Shown here: piece after piece, positions 46,664 to 58,800 of the stretch
Position numbering within the stretch: the first letter of the stretch is position 1
Layout: every line of letters starts with the position of its first letter
NCBI GenBank assembly: GCA_024516035.1
Contig: CM044959.1
Span: forward strand, 17,736,025-17,800,024
Direction: 5' to 3'
Source: Bactericera cockerelli
Lineage: Eukaryota; Arthropoda; Insecta; Hemiptera; Triozidae
DNA: 64,000 nucleotides
Made by a program: the position numbers and the translations under genes
The notes under the pieces: generated by a model
Database searches by the model: none
What the model saw: the letters and a program-made list of their open reading frames with translations, nothing else
Told to the model about the DNA's origin: nothing

Positions 46664-47380
46664 TTTTCTCATCACTTACCTGTCAGCCTATCTCAATCAT
46701 CACTTATCTGTACCGGTAGCTCAGTGGTCAAGGCGTCGGTCTGGTAATCCAGAGGTCGCGGGTTTGAAATCCAGCAGGGACATGACAAGTTATCCTCCCA
46801 TTTAGGATTTCACCACATAATAATACGTCTTGCTCTTACTGCTGGAATAATGGAACTCATCAGTCCTATTCGGGCAGTATAAATTGGACGATATTATTAC
46901 TTACCTATTATGAGCCTATCTCATCCATCACCATGTCTCGTCCATCACTCACCTATTCGACCGACCTCAGTAGCTTGATCGATAAGGCAGCGGACTTGTA
47001 ACCTGGAGGTCGGTGGTTCCAGTCCCGGTTTCAGCGTGGATTTAAAAAGCTAGTTTGAGTAGTTGTGATATCACGAAAATGATTAACACAAATATGAGAA
47101 AAAAATTTAACGTCTTGCTCTTACTGCTGGAATAATGGAAACTAATCAGTCCTATTCGGGCAGTATAAATTGGACGTATTATTAACTTACCTATGAGCCT
47201 ACCTCATCCATCACCTGCTCTCCATCACTCACCTTTCGTGTAGTTCTTCTTCTGCTCCTCTCCATCATCCATCGTAGTTCTCATTATTACTCGTCCATCA
47301 CTCACCTATTCGTGTAGTTCTCATTATTACTTACCTAGGAGCCTACGCTCGTCCTCACTCACCTATTCGTGTAGTTCTCT
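46664..47380. repeat. Iterated splice-donor array with nested SINEs
   Basis: Repeats of ctcacctattcgtgtagttc (reverse complement of the exon end plus GTGAG donor) occur at about 47226, 47296 and 47353, with partial ones at 47267, 47187 and 46916-46966, linked by catccatcac/gtccatcac. Inside the array lie a family A SINE (46711-46905), a family B SINE (46967-47103) and a family A tail (47105-47185). Confidence 0.75.
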
Positions 47381-47651
47381 GGATGTGCATCTCCTCGTTC
47401 TCCTTCTCCTCCATGTCCTGGAGATGATAGTTCACATTGAACGGCGCGAGTCTCAGATAGGCCCCGTTATCCAGGGTTTCTCCATCAGAAGCGCGTTCTT
47501 ATACCGCTCGCCATGCGTCAGCGAAGCTTTGTGGGCCTGCCACTTGGGTCGGGGTGGTGTTTTTGTTGTTGTTGCTGTCGTCAGCGCTCTGCAGGTAGTC
47601 CGGACTGTCGAAATCGTGCAGCTTCAACGTGCCAAACACGCTTTGTAACAT
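47363..47651 (-). CDS. First coding exon of an unrecognised gene, frame disrupted
   Basis: Starts at an ATG (47651): MLQSVFGTLKLHDFDSPDYL, then an Asn-rich stretch, and ends at AATAG|GTGAGT. In the initial frame a single stop (TAA near 47499) interrupts. The frame resumes as ETLDNGAYLRLAPFNVNYHL, then an acidic stretch (QDMEEKENEEMHIQ). In the +1 frame the middle reads WQAHKASLTHGERYKNALLM with better codon usage, so compensating single-base indels are likely. I do not recognise the protein and found no following exon with confidence. The gene would extend leftward, toward or past the zinc-finger gene on the opposite strand. Confidence 0.5.
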
Positions 47652-49470
47652 TGTAGTGGGCTTGACAAAAACAACTTTAGTTAATTCTACGAACTTTTTT
47701 CGATTTAAGGCGTCGCGCGTGCTTTATTAATTGCTTAAGTTTTAAAAAAATGTTGTTTATTTTAATTAGATTTATCTTATACCTAGTATTATTATGGTAT
47801 TGTCATCTCAAATCTTCTCACTGCTGAGGAAATTTGTGAAAGCGAATAGGTATTCCTGATGGGATTTATCCTTTTTAGATACAGGAACTGTCTTTGGATC
47901 ACAGCACTTGAAAACACGAACCATGAGTGATGCCAAAAATGGTCTGTACGATTAAGCATTGTTTGGAATGCGTCGATTAGAGATATAAAAGTGGTATATT
48001 ATTAGAATACATGGATTGTCGAACTGAAACTATTTCATCCGTCAGAGAAAGTAACGGGATCTGGTTATTGTTATAGACACACAGGCAATATACTTAGTAG
48101 AAGTATTTATGATAGAGAAATTCAAGTTTAACAAAATTAAGGTTAAAGTTATCTACATAATGTATGTTATGAAAAATAAACAAATTTCATTTAGTTTTAT
48201 ATTTTAAGCACTTAATTAAACCATTGAAATGTGTATGTTAAAATGTGAAACTTTTAATAACAAAAAATATTTATTTCATTAGATGGCCTGCGATAGGCAC
48301 TGGTGATTGGTGATGATAGAGAAGTTTTGAGAAAACACAGAACTTGTTATTATTTCTGTTAATTAACTTTTTCACAATGAAATTAAAACACAAATAAGAA
48401 CAGAGATTAAAAAAACACACGGAATTATTTAAAATGAAACTGATCCAGGTTTTAAATTTAAAACACAATTTCAATTACACAATCTTTATGCACATCCCTA
48501 TCCCGCGGATCAGAGATATGAACGATCATCGGAACAGGTAACAAGGTAACTGAAGGTGTTTGGAAGTTAGAATTCTCTCTCTGCTTTTGTGTTTAGGGTT
48601 TAGCGTGTAGAGAGGTAGAACAAGATTCTAGAATTGAAGGACAACCAGAATCAAGAAGAACAGATCGGAAGGAGGAGTAGGGGAACCGTCCATGCTATGC
48701 TGTTCGGAGGTCGATGATACTGGAACCAAAGCGCGAAGCACGGAGTGGTGTTCGCGTACAGCTTTACACTGAACTTTGCTGGGAAACAACTCACACTCAG
48801 GAGGGGAGAGAAGTATTGCGAGACTATCATGAAAGTTTCGTATCATGCGATGTTGCTCTGGGCACGATAGTGGTGCCATCCCTAGGCAGAAAGTTTCCCC
48901 CTTCAAGATTTTCTTTCCCTTTCACTTCGCCCGTTTCAACGGCTTCATCAGAAAACATTACTTTCTTTTCTGTATGATAAGAAAAGTAAAAAACTTTGCT
49001 GACGAAAATGTTTAGAACTAAAGGGATTTAGATTTTGATAAACACGAATAATATAAGAATGTTTTTTTTTTTTTTCAGGAAATAGAATGAAACATTTTGA
49101 ATCACCAGGACACGAACCAAGTTCTGACCCAAAATTCACACGCTTACTTACTGCACTCAGATATTGAGGCTAGTAATTCTGATTTATTCTCAAAACAATG
49201 AAAGTTGAAGTTTAGAAACTTTTTCAGATGTTTATTTCTCAACTTACCAAAAAACGCCATATTGTCAACTGGATATGTTAACATATCAATGAGAATTGTT
49301 TTATATTACTTCCGATAAATTTTAATATTAGAAATCGGAGGTTTGTACCTATAGTGTTCGTTCTTGTAATAAAAAAAATTACTCCGATTTTTTTTTTTTT
49401 TTTAATTATGTACGGGTATGTAACAGTGTACTTAGCTATACCTTGATAATAAAATTAGGCTGCAGCCGTG
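47652..49470. other. Intergenic region, no gene seen
   Basis: Upstream of the unknown exon; may hold its promoter, but no motif stands out. ORFs at 48628-48906 (minus) and 48714-48977 (plus) overlap and lack motifs. 49310-49400 holds a CTAATATTAG-family fragment. Confidence 0.45.
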
Positions 49471-49639
49471 TTACGGCTCGAGGCATGGCCCTATATTTAT
49501 TTTTCCTAACCCTACTCTACACAATGAGGCATTGCCGTAACGTAAAGCGTTTCGGGCCAGAATTCGGCGCCACCCTGAAATTTGTCTGATCACGTCTGTT
49601 ACTGAAAGATGGTAAAGACATTTTTAGTGTGTTTCAGGG

Positions 49640-50045
49640 AGTCCTAAAATGGTTTAGGCCCGAATTATAAAATAGGATTATACAACAAAGATAATCAAAA
49701 TCCAGACCGTCCCTCAAGTCGGAATAACAGGGCCCTAAAGTCCCTCGGACTATTGTCAGTCCGACTTGAGGAACAGTCTTCTGTCTTATGTAAATAGGAA
49801 TTTTTATTTATGATTCGTCCCTTAGGGCCGTAATATGAAACAAGATTAGTAAATCCAAGCCGACCCTTAGATTTTTAAGATTTTCCGTCACAAAGGCTGA
49901 CCACAGCTCCGTTACGCCACAGAAGTAATATACAGCTACAAAGCCCGGCTTGGATATGACCTCTATAGTTGTTTTCAAGGTGACAGTTAAAGGATAGTGT
50001 CCACTAAGATTAACAAATCCTGTTTCATAATTCGGGACTTAGCTT
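49640..50045. mobile_element. MITE-like element with 'cccgaattataaaataggatt' ends
   Basis: The left end (ggcccgaattataaaatagg) and the right end (aatcctgtttcataattcgg) are imperfect inverted repeats. The interior has a second palindromic pair (cctcaagtcgga ... tccgacttgagg). No coding capacity. Confidence 0.55.
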
Positions 50046-50052
50046 CAGATAA

Positions 50053-50558
50053 GAAGACTTTACAGTCGGCAAACTGTACAGGATTATTTCCTCCATTCTC
50101 CCTTTGTTTTTACTTCTAACCGTCCGAATTTAATAAAACATGCACTTTCTTATTTATATGACTTGCAGCTGTACAAGCGTGGTAGGTAGGTCGCATGCCC
50201 CTTTGATAAAAAAAAAGCCATAAAATACAAGAGATCTGCACTTTTAAACCTAAACCAAATTTGATCCTTTTATTATTAACAACTATGACCTTCCTACAGA
50301 CCCTCCACAGAAGAAGCAAATAAAGTTAATAGTAAAGGATGAAATTTGGTTTAGGTTTAAAAGTGCAGATCTCTAGTATTTTATGGCTTTCTTATGAAAG
50401 GGGCATACGACCTACCTACCACGCTCCAAAGGCAAAGTACAGCTGCAAGTCATATAAATAAAAAAAGGGTATGTTTTATGAAATTCGGGCAGTTGGAAGT
50501 AAAAACAAAGGAAGAATGAAGGAAATTATCCTGTACAGTCTGCCGACTTTTCAACTTC
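50053..50558. mobile_element. Second fold-back element (about 230-bp arms)
   Basis: The left arm 50053-50280 and right arm 50325-50558 are inverted copies with scattered substitutions and small indels. Shared blocks include aaacctaaaccaaatttgat, gatctgcacttttaaacc and tggtaggtaggtcg. The 44-bp loop lies between. Arms are more diverged than at 15008-15553, hence older. It has no ORF and directly abuts the element at 49640-50045. Confidence 0.8.
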
Positions 50559-50819
50559 TCATTTTATTATTGTTAGCTAGTAAGTTACCTCTAAGATTAG
50601 TTTTAGATTTAGTCTTTAGTTCACTGACGATGCCGTAACTGGCGAAATGGCCATCTGAAAATAAATAATTAAGCAAAACAAATAAAGCCAAGTGTTTTCT
50701 ATGTTCAAATTATTTCGATGTTTATTTTTTTTAACAAGAGTTGTGTTTAATGCATAGATCATAATATATTGACTTAGTTAACGAATTACACAGTCAGTGG
50801 TTTCACTCTGCTCAATTTT

Positions 50820-50895
50820 TCGGAACTAGAACAATCGGTCTCCAGGTTACAAGTTTATCGTCTCATCAATGAAGCTACTGAGGTCGGTGTGAAGA
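50820..50895 (-). repeat. Family B SINE fragment
   Basis: On the minus strand: acctcagtagcttcattgat ... gtaacctggagaccg. Decayed head only. Confidence 0.55.
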
Positions 50896-50999
50896 TATAA
50901 TACTTTTTACTTCATAATTATAAAGTACATAATGACTATCATAAACAATGTGACATAGAATTACTAAAATGGCGAAGTTCTATCACATCCACTGACTTT

Positions 51000-51165
51000 G
51001 AGTGTGTGTGGTGTGTATATTTATTTTAATACTTGTTCTAGATATTTTAAGCTAAAATGAAATTAGAATTTACAAAATATGTGTGTGAATGTGCTTGCGT
51101 GTGTAGAAATTCACTCACACACGTACACACTCATTTTGTAAATTGAAATTTTGTGTGTGTGTGTG
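51000..51165. repeat. (GT)n/(AC)n microsatellites in inverted arrangement
   Basis: GT-rich runs at about 51002-51017, 51078-51105 and 51152-51165 flank an AC-rich run (cactcacacacgtacacac). Together they can pair intramolecularly. Confidence 0.65.
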
Positions 51166-51715
51166 TTCTCTTCCTCATACTGTTGGATACATCAGTTTGG
51201 AAGAAGTTATGGACAGACCTGATAGCGGTTAACAACTCTTCTTCCAGACTCATTCCTGGTAAAACAATTTCTTAGTACTTATTGTAATTTTAAACACAAC
51301 ATTGATATTTTCTCTTTTCTTTTAATATACAGCTTTTTTAAATTAAAAATAGATAGTTTAGTGGTTTACCCGAGTATTTTTTGGTTGCATCATGTGATGT
51401 TTGTTTGACAAAAAGAAATCTCCTTAAAAAATATTAGGGCTCAGAAACAAGAGTAAAGTTTGCTCTGTAACAGCTATTTTAATTATACATTCTTTCAATT
51501 AGATGTCACTCCCTCCGTAGAGAAAAAACGAATAAAGTCAGAAAGGTTACAGCTTACAGCCTTCACAAAGTAGGTATCTACATAAATTACAAGTTTAGTA
51601 TAACTTAGAGCATAATGCAATAGTTTAAAATTATCACATGGAAAAGGGTCTTATTCATACTTTTTCGCCCAAAAAAGGAAATGAAATAAAAAAGCAGATT
51701 AACCTTTGGTTGAGA

Positions 51716-54708
51716 TTATACTTCATCTTCTTTCAGCAACATGTTGGGTATTCCTGATGTTATCGGGAATTTCCTGCCAGACTCTGGACATTCCAGATCT
51801 CCTTCTACCACTTCTACCTGAAATTAGATTAATTTATCAACATACTATAGTGGTTCTCTCGAGTGTAATTTAAAATGAGAACATTATTTAAGTTGACAAA
51901 TGAAAGATAAATTCATTGCAATGAACAAATGTTAATTTGTATGTATCTCATAAAGTGACAATATTCCTCCAAAAAACTTTTGTTGAAAACAGCACCAAGT
52001 TCCACACTTCCTATCTCTAGAAAATCCTTAAGAGTATTACTCTTTAGTAGAAGGTATCCACCAGGCAAAGTTAATGCCCAAATAATTTACTTCCACTTAA
52101 CCTTCAGTCTTAATATTATGTGGTCACAACTAAAATTATTGAGTAAAAATTCATGCACTGGGTGGGATTCAAACCAATGGATCGCTTTGCTATGTGGATT
52201 ACCAGACTAGCACATTAACCACTTGACTACAATTTTTGAACAGCACCATGTCAAGCAATGTTGAGCTAGGCCAAGAATATGATATTCTCACATTAATCAG
52301 CAATCAGGGCAATGGTTCAGTACAATTCAAACAGTAGCAAAGAAGATCTAATTCAATTATACCTATGATTTTATTCATATGTATTTCAAAACTTCATATT
52401 TGGGTCAAAATGATTATATATATGTAACATATAATAGTTATATTAACACGTTCGTTACCAAGCCAATTTTTTCAAGTTTTACGTAGGGACCAGGCGGTAA
52501 AGTCGCTGTTGCATCCTGGGTACCAAAATTATTTTTTTTTGCATATTTCGCATCGTATTTGTACAAAAATCGATCCTATATCTGTTCTAATACTAACAAC
52601 CTACCTTAAAAAGGCCATATATGGTTGTCCGGTCCCTTGTTAAAATTTTGATAACAGCCACATGTGTGTTTTGGTCCCACAGAAAAACACAAAAACATCC
52701 ACATATGGCCGTTCGGTAACGAACGTGTTAATATTTACCTCTAGCAAAGCATGGTGAACTTTCTTTAGGAATTCTGTGTCTTTTTCATAGCTGTCTATCA
52801 GTTTCTCTGGTATACTGACTTCAACATCTCCCAACATTTGAGTAGCTTTGTAAAATGCAGACCAGTCTAATTTGGGAATCATTCTGACAAGAAATTCTGG
52901 ATTAAAATCTGAATCCAATTTCTTTATACTAGTAGCCTGGAAAACAGAAAAATAGAACAATGTCTTAGTCTCATCCTGGTTGTATAATTTAATCCTTCTT
53001 TTCTAATGCCTAGAACTTTATAATGGTATATGTTGTACATCAAATTCAGCAAAAAAAAAAAAATAACCATGAGCATCTCAAACAAACAGACACCTGAGAT
53101 CAAATTATAAAATAAGATTACACAAAAATAAAACAAGTCAACTATATAATGTGCTTGTGATTGGTAGAACAGTTTTCAACCAACCTTTGTTGTAATTCAG
53201 ACCCTAGAAATGTTACTTGTTTATTAGTTTAATATTAGGTACTGTATTATCTATTATTTTTAGCTCTTCAATAATTTGCTCTGACAACACAAAGAGGCGT
53301 AAACCACAAATTTTTGAAATCGGTTTTATTACTTGGATTGAGTCTTCTTGTGCTATATTTTGTTCTTACAAATAGACGTAATCCAATTATAATCCAAAAA
53401 AAAAGATACAACAAAAATTGAAATCAGGCATATCCCTCATTTTCTCTTTTTCAGACAAATCAAGTAGGCGTAAATCAATTGTCACAGTTAAATAATCAAA
53501 TTTGACAACAAAAAAAGCTCCTATGGTCATTCACGGGTACAGGGAAGTGATGATTTTCCTACCGTGAACAGAAAATTTATGCACAAGAAAATTCATTTTG
53601 GCTCTCCTGTAAAATTTCGAAATGTTGTTTAAGCCTCTTTGAGTTATCAGAGGCGAATTGTTCAAAAACTAAACCCTGATAACCTACCATAACACTCAAA
53701 AAGACAAATCTTGCCTAAAAAAGTAGACTCAGGTAATTGTGTAATTTACACTCCATGCTTCATACTGCAATTTTTGTCCAAATTGAGGTATATTACACTT
53801 TCTAATATGTTTCAGGATACTGATTCAGATGCATCAAATGTATGAAAATATACAAAAATTCAATGTGTAAGTCTTTTCTGATTTTCTCAGAATTTTCAAT
53901 GTCAATTATCTTGTAAAAGAATCTTGTATCAAAAAAGTTCTTGGAGTTGCAAAAATCTTTGATTTTTGATATTTTCTACAACAAAAAAATCAACCATCAC
54001 TAGATTCTATAAGGGAATTTTACAATTTCATCCATGGCATCATGACAATCTACATTCTGCTGACAATTTCAAATGGTTAAATTGAGTTATTGTACCTGAG
54101 CTCTGAGGCTCAGTGGTTAAGAGCATTGGTTGCTGACCCAGAGGTTGTGGGTTCGAATCATAGCTAAATTCTAACCCAGTTTTTCTGTTTCCAGAATGAC
54201 ATGGATGTAATAGTAAAGTGCCCTGAAGAAATGCAAAAGCGGTTCCAGGGTACAACAACCTTCTTTTTTTTTGGGTAAATTGAGTAGCTGGGTTATGGAT
54301 AACACTCCCCTTCTGATGTGACCATGTGGTTGAATGGAATGTTGAACCCAATTAAACTAAAATAATCATAGTATTGTATATGTTTCATTTTAATCCATAA
54401 CTACACACATTTAGTTGTTCTGTTTTGACCCTTCAGCAGTGGTGGGTATAACTACGTAGTGAGGCATACTAGGGATGGGCAGGCTACAACACAGACCACA
54501 AGGGTCTACAGTAGCTCCTGTTTCATGGCTACAAAATAAAAAAGGCTGTGAAACACTCATCTTTAAAAAAATACAGAAATGGCAGCCATTAGCCATATTA
54601 TTATACCTTATCTAATGAAGTCTGACTTACTTTGATTAGTAGTGGATAGCCATTGGTAACACCTTTGATACAGTTGGACGTTAGCATGTTGTGTGTTAAC
54701 AGAAGCAT
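51716..54708 (-). CDS. TRMT112: TRMT112, activator subunit of tRNA/rRNA/release-factor methyltransferases
   Basis: Small obligatory partner of several class I methyltransferases (TRMT11, ALKBH8, HEMK2/N6AMT1, METTL5, BUD23/WBSCR22), acting in cytoplasm and nucleus. Three exons: 54708-54631 ([17 protein letters not shown]... to LLIK), 52936-52739 ([20 protein letters not shown], ... [12 protein letters not shown]) and 51817-51716 ([32 protein letters not shown], stop). All introns are GT-AG and phase 0, and the total is exactly 125 codons plus stop, the same length as human TRMT112. Hallmarks visible: MKLLTHN-like start, MIPKxxWSAF, HHxLLEV, ECPESGRxFPI and GIPNMLL. No frame breaks. It lies head-to-head with UCHL5, 1179 bp between start codons. 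Confidence 0.96.
52033..52230 (-). repeat. tRNA-derived SINE, family D, in TRMT112 intron 2
   Basis: Starts actctttagtagaaggtatc. The minus-strand B-box is decayed (GGTTTGAATCCC) and it ends accacttgactacaat. More diverged than the copies at 4930 and 25446. Confidence 0.75.
52443..52731. mobile_element. piggyBac-like MITE with TTAA target sites, 7 nt from a splice donor
   Basis: The 281-bp element 52447-52727 has inverted ends CACGTTCGTTACC / GGTAACGAACGTG and is flanked by TTAA on both sides (52443-52446, 52728-52731). This is the piggyBac-superfamily signature. There is no transposase. The right TTAA begins at the eighth intron base of TRMT112 intron 2 (donor GTAAATA|TTAA), so the donor hexamer is spared. 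Confidence 0.85.
54100..54275 (+). repeat. tRNA-derived SINE, family G, in TRMT112 intron 1
   Basis: Head gaggctcagtggttaagagc, B-box GGGTTCGAATCA, then a body with taaagtgccctgaag and gcggttccagggtacaacaa. Related pieces (minus) are at 41305-41380 and 34965-35005. Confidence 0.75.
54420..54580. repeat. Dispersed repeat, family H, in TRMT112 intron 1
   Basis: Contains ggctacaacacagaccacaa and agctcctgtttcatggctac, ending ggctgtgaaacactcatctt. It recurs (reverse) at 63230-63385 and in part at 27990-28100 and 4215-4340. Confidence 0.65.
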
Positions 54709-55887
54709 GATTACATAGGATATTGATAATACTGAGGCTGAAACTTGAGAGGTGATTTGCAAGTAGGGAATGTACTTATCGCTTGGCAAATTCAATCTAG
54801 GAATAAGGGATCCACATTTCTACTAATTACACAAATTCGGTGAAATTCCAGGATCAATTTGGAAAATTTAAATTGATAAAATTCAGTTTTTGAATTTTCG
54901 CAATTTTATTTCATTTGTTTACGGTTTACGAAACATTCGGATATCAAGAAATCCGAATTTCTTGATATCTGTGGAGAGCGCAGACCGAGTTTTTATCAAG
55001 TGAACCAATGCACGGTAGATTTCGGTGGTTGCATTTTTTAACGGATTTTTTTAAAATATTATACTGAAAACGGTTTTTGGTTTAGATTTGAAGAAATTTG
55101 ACTTTTTTGTTCGTTTGAAAATACCCATGTAATAACCATTGCCGTATTTTTCTTTCTAACCAAAGTTAACCAAACGGGAATAAAATGAACCAAACTGGAA
55201 GCAAGTCATTTTTCTTTTGGAAGAGGAAAAATTTCCACTTCCAAAGTTAACCAAAGTGGAAGTAGAAAATTCTTGCTTCCAGTTCTTTTATAGGTTAAGT
55301 CCATTGTTTATCTTTAAAAGTAACCAAACGCATTTTTCTTTCACGAATGACCTTGGAATAAAATGGAAATATTTGGAAAAAACCTAACCAGAAAAAATTT
55401 TTAGTTAGAAAGAAAAATACGACTCATGTAAGAAGAAAAATTAATTTGTTTTTGTTGTGATTTCTTCTGTGTTCCAAACAACCAAGAAGGCCGATATTAC
55501 GTTACGTGAAAGTTTTGAGGCAATATGAGTTCCTCTTCTCCATTACTTATTCCCCCCATGTGTGCAACAGTGAATTGAAACCACTGAATTGAAACGGTAA
55601 AACTCGACCATTAAAATTTGATTTTTTTCCAAATATTCCCGAATATTTGGATTTCTATTTTCTTTGCAAAAATCCAAATTTCATTTAACATCACAGTACC
55701 GGAAAAATGATCAACAACCCTATGGACTTTTCTTTTATCATTTTACTGATAAGTACCTACTCATTTAAGTCACTCGATTATCACTATTAATTATCATAAC
55801 CATCATATCCAGACCTAACGGATTAAAAATAAATATTAGTTATTGTAGCATCCTTTTCTTTGGGTACCTTTCCACCACAGAACTACA
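54709..55887. promoter_or_regulatory. Shared divergent upstream region of TRMT112 and UCHL5
   Basis: 1179 bp between two divergent start codons. It contains a CGTATTTTTC-ended MITE (55142-55433) and an imperfect inverted pair (aaatccgaatttcttgatat region at 54940-54975). No TATA box or CpG-rich core is apparent. Whether transcription is truly bidirectional is inferred only from geometry. Confidence 0.4.
55142..55433. mobile_element. MITE with CGTATTTTTCTTTCTAAC ends between TRMT112 and UCHL5
   Basis: Left cgtatttttctttctaacc and right gttagaaagaaaaatacg are near-perfect inverted ends. The interior shares agtcatttttcttttggaag and ttcttttataggttaagtcc with 23880-24186. Non-coding. Confidence 0.8.
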
Positions 55888-58800
55888 ATGAGTGATGCCG
55901 GCAATTGGTGTTTGATTGAAAGTGATCCTGGTGTATTCACAGAACTGATAAAAGGTTTTGGTAAGTTTGAGCTGATGAGGAAAAGAAGGTTATTTGCCTT
56001 ATGAGTGTAAAGAAACCAGAGCATGACTAGTCAATTTGGTATGCTATTTTGTTCATATTCTAAGTTTTTTTTATATATTGTTATGCCTAATGGTCCTAAT
56101 TATAAAGCAGCATTTTTTGTTAAGTAGACGTGAGAGTTCAAGAAAACCAAATATACAGAAATTAAATATGGATGCATCACCCTTCTGACATTACCAAGTA
56201 AGAAACAAATTTTTTTGAGAATATTTGGTCATGGTCCCCCTCCTGCCCATATTTTGTAAACATAAAAATCCACCTTTGATTTCTTCTTACAAAATACAGA
56301 GAACCTACATATGTAAGCATTAGTTTCCCCATTTAAAACAATATGCTGAATATAACAGAAGTAGGTATAAAAAAAGCCTATTAATCCTCCCCTTAAATAT
56401 GGAAACTTCGGCTTAATACCAAACTTGTGATCTCAATTTTATCCATATAATTTTGCCCTAATTTCTCATGTGACCATTTACATCCAATAAATTTCTAATA
56501 TTTATATTGCTGACTTGCATTTTTACCATGAATATTATTTTAAACTAGAAGAAATATCAAGTTATTGTCAGAATTACTGAAAAAGTTTCTGTTTCACCAA
56601 GAGACAGTTAATACCAGCTTTATTATTCAAATATTGCTCACTTTTGTTCCCTTGCAGGTGTCCAAGGCCTACAAGCTGAAGAACTTTGGAGTCTTGAACC
56701 TGAGAACTTGAAAATTTTGCAGTGAGTTAATAAATATAATTTATCATCAAATTAATAGAAGAATATAAGATAAAATAGTAATAATAAAAAAAATGAAGAA
56801 GAAGAAAACATGTTTACATAAAGTAATAATGATGATTACTAAAATAAGTACCTAGGTATTATTATAGATAATAAATAAAATAGACTATTTACAATATTTT
56901 CTAGAACACAAAAATTGTATGCTACTTCTCTGATTAGTTAGTTATCATATAACCTGTGTTGATCACAATCATGATGTCACAATTACTCAAACTTACTTTT
57001 CTAAATGTATGCCATACGTAGAACTCAAACCACCAACCTCCAGGTTACAAGTCTGCCACCTTATCAATTGAGGTTGGTTCTGTTTTTTTGGCAATCACTC
57101 ACTGGTGTAAAATTAATAAATTAAATTAAAATACTGATAATTTAAAAAATATCCTAATTTTCAGGCCAGTGCATGGATTGATATTTCTATTCAAACTAAG
57201 AGAAGACAGTGAACCATCTGGATCCATTGTACAAGATAGCAGATTGGAATCAATATTCTTTGCAAAACAGGTAAAAGAGCTGTTACATTTTTGAAGGGTA
57301 ATTTATTATGCAGTTATTAGGAATTTAACTTTGTGCTTTTCTAAGCTAATTGGTATGATATGTTATCTTTCCCTACAAATGTACTAACACAGACAAAATT
57401 CTTAGAGAGTTTGTTATTATGAAATTTTTGTCACCATCATGAACTCCGATGTTTACCTAACTTGAATTTTTATTTCACCCAGGTTGTTAACAATGCATGT
57501 GCTACACAAGCTATCTTGAGCATTATTCTCAACAACAGAGATCCTGAAGTCAAAACTAGGTCCTGTCCTCACAGAATTCAAAGAGTTCTGTAACTCATTT
57601 GATCCTTCCATGAAAGGCTTTGCCCTGTCTAATTCTCAACCCATCAGAACAGTACACAACTCATTTGCCAGTAATCTTTACAAAGTTCTTGCAGGTCATC
57701 AGTCAATATTAGTAGTGTAGATGAAAAGCGCATGCTTTCTTATCAAAATCCTGATTTATCAACTAACCAATCTTCGTAAGCTGTAGAGAGACCAGTGATA
57801 CATAGTGGGTTGCCAAGAGATGACTGTTTCACAGCCTTTTTTTTATTTCTTACCCATGAAATAGCTGCTTCTGTAGATGCTTGTAATCTGTTTTCTAGCT
57901 TTTTTTGGCTCTGGGATTTGAACCCGGGACCTTCTACATCTACATGGCAAGCAAGTACCCTTCCATAGAGATTATTGGGTACTCAAATATTTGTTTTTCT
58001 TATTATCACCCAGGTCATTCAAGGCAAGGGTTTTATAAACATGACTGTTACAAAGTCCACTTAAATAATATTACTTCCAAGAAATTTCGTATATTAGAAA
58101 TCAGAAGTATTGTATTTTTTTTTTTTTGTGTTAAATAAAATATATTTGTTTCACCTTCCCAGACAAACTCTGTTTGAATTTGACAGCAAGACTGCAACCA
58201 AGGATGATGACCTGTTTCATTTTGTGTCCTATGTTCCCATTGATGGTCGAGTCTATGAGCTTGACGGACTGAAGCCAGGCCCCATTGATCTCGGTGCTAT
58301 TCCTGCAGACAAGGACTGGCTGGATGTAGTTCAACCTCTGATTTCCCACAGAATAAAGAAGTTAGTTCATTTATTATTATTTTCGATAGAGCCACTTTTT
58401 ACAAGGTTGTACCTAACATCTCAAAGAAAGAGTAAGAGTACTCATCCTTTCTTACTCATATCTTTCTTACTAAAAGACTAAAAAAGGACATCAGAAAGCT
58501 AATTGGAGATATGTTTTAGAAGCACATATTTTATGTTTTTGTCATTCATATGAATCATACTCTTAACCTAGGGTTTCATATAGATGGATTTTATATGAAT
58601 AAAACTAATAGAAAAAAGAGCAGATAAAGTAAAAACAAAAATAAATACAATAGGAATATAAACAGATAAAGGGGCTTTAGGAGCAAAAACTGGACAAGAA
58701 GGTATACTCCCTTATACGCCCCCCAAACTTATTAGATTTAATCACAAAAAACCCTCCCAGATTTTTCTTGTTTACAACTTCTTTGAAATATATTAATTTT

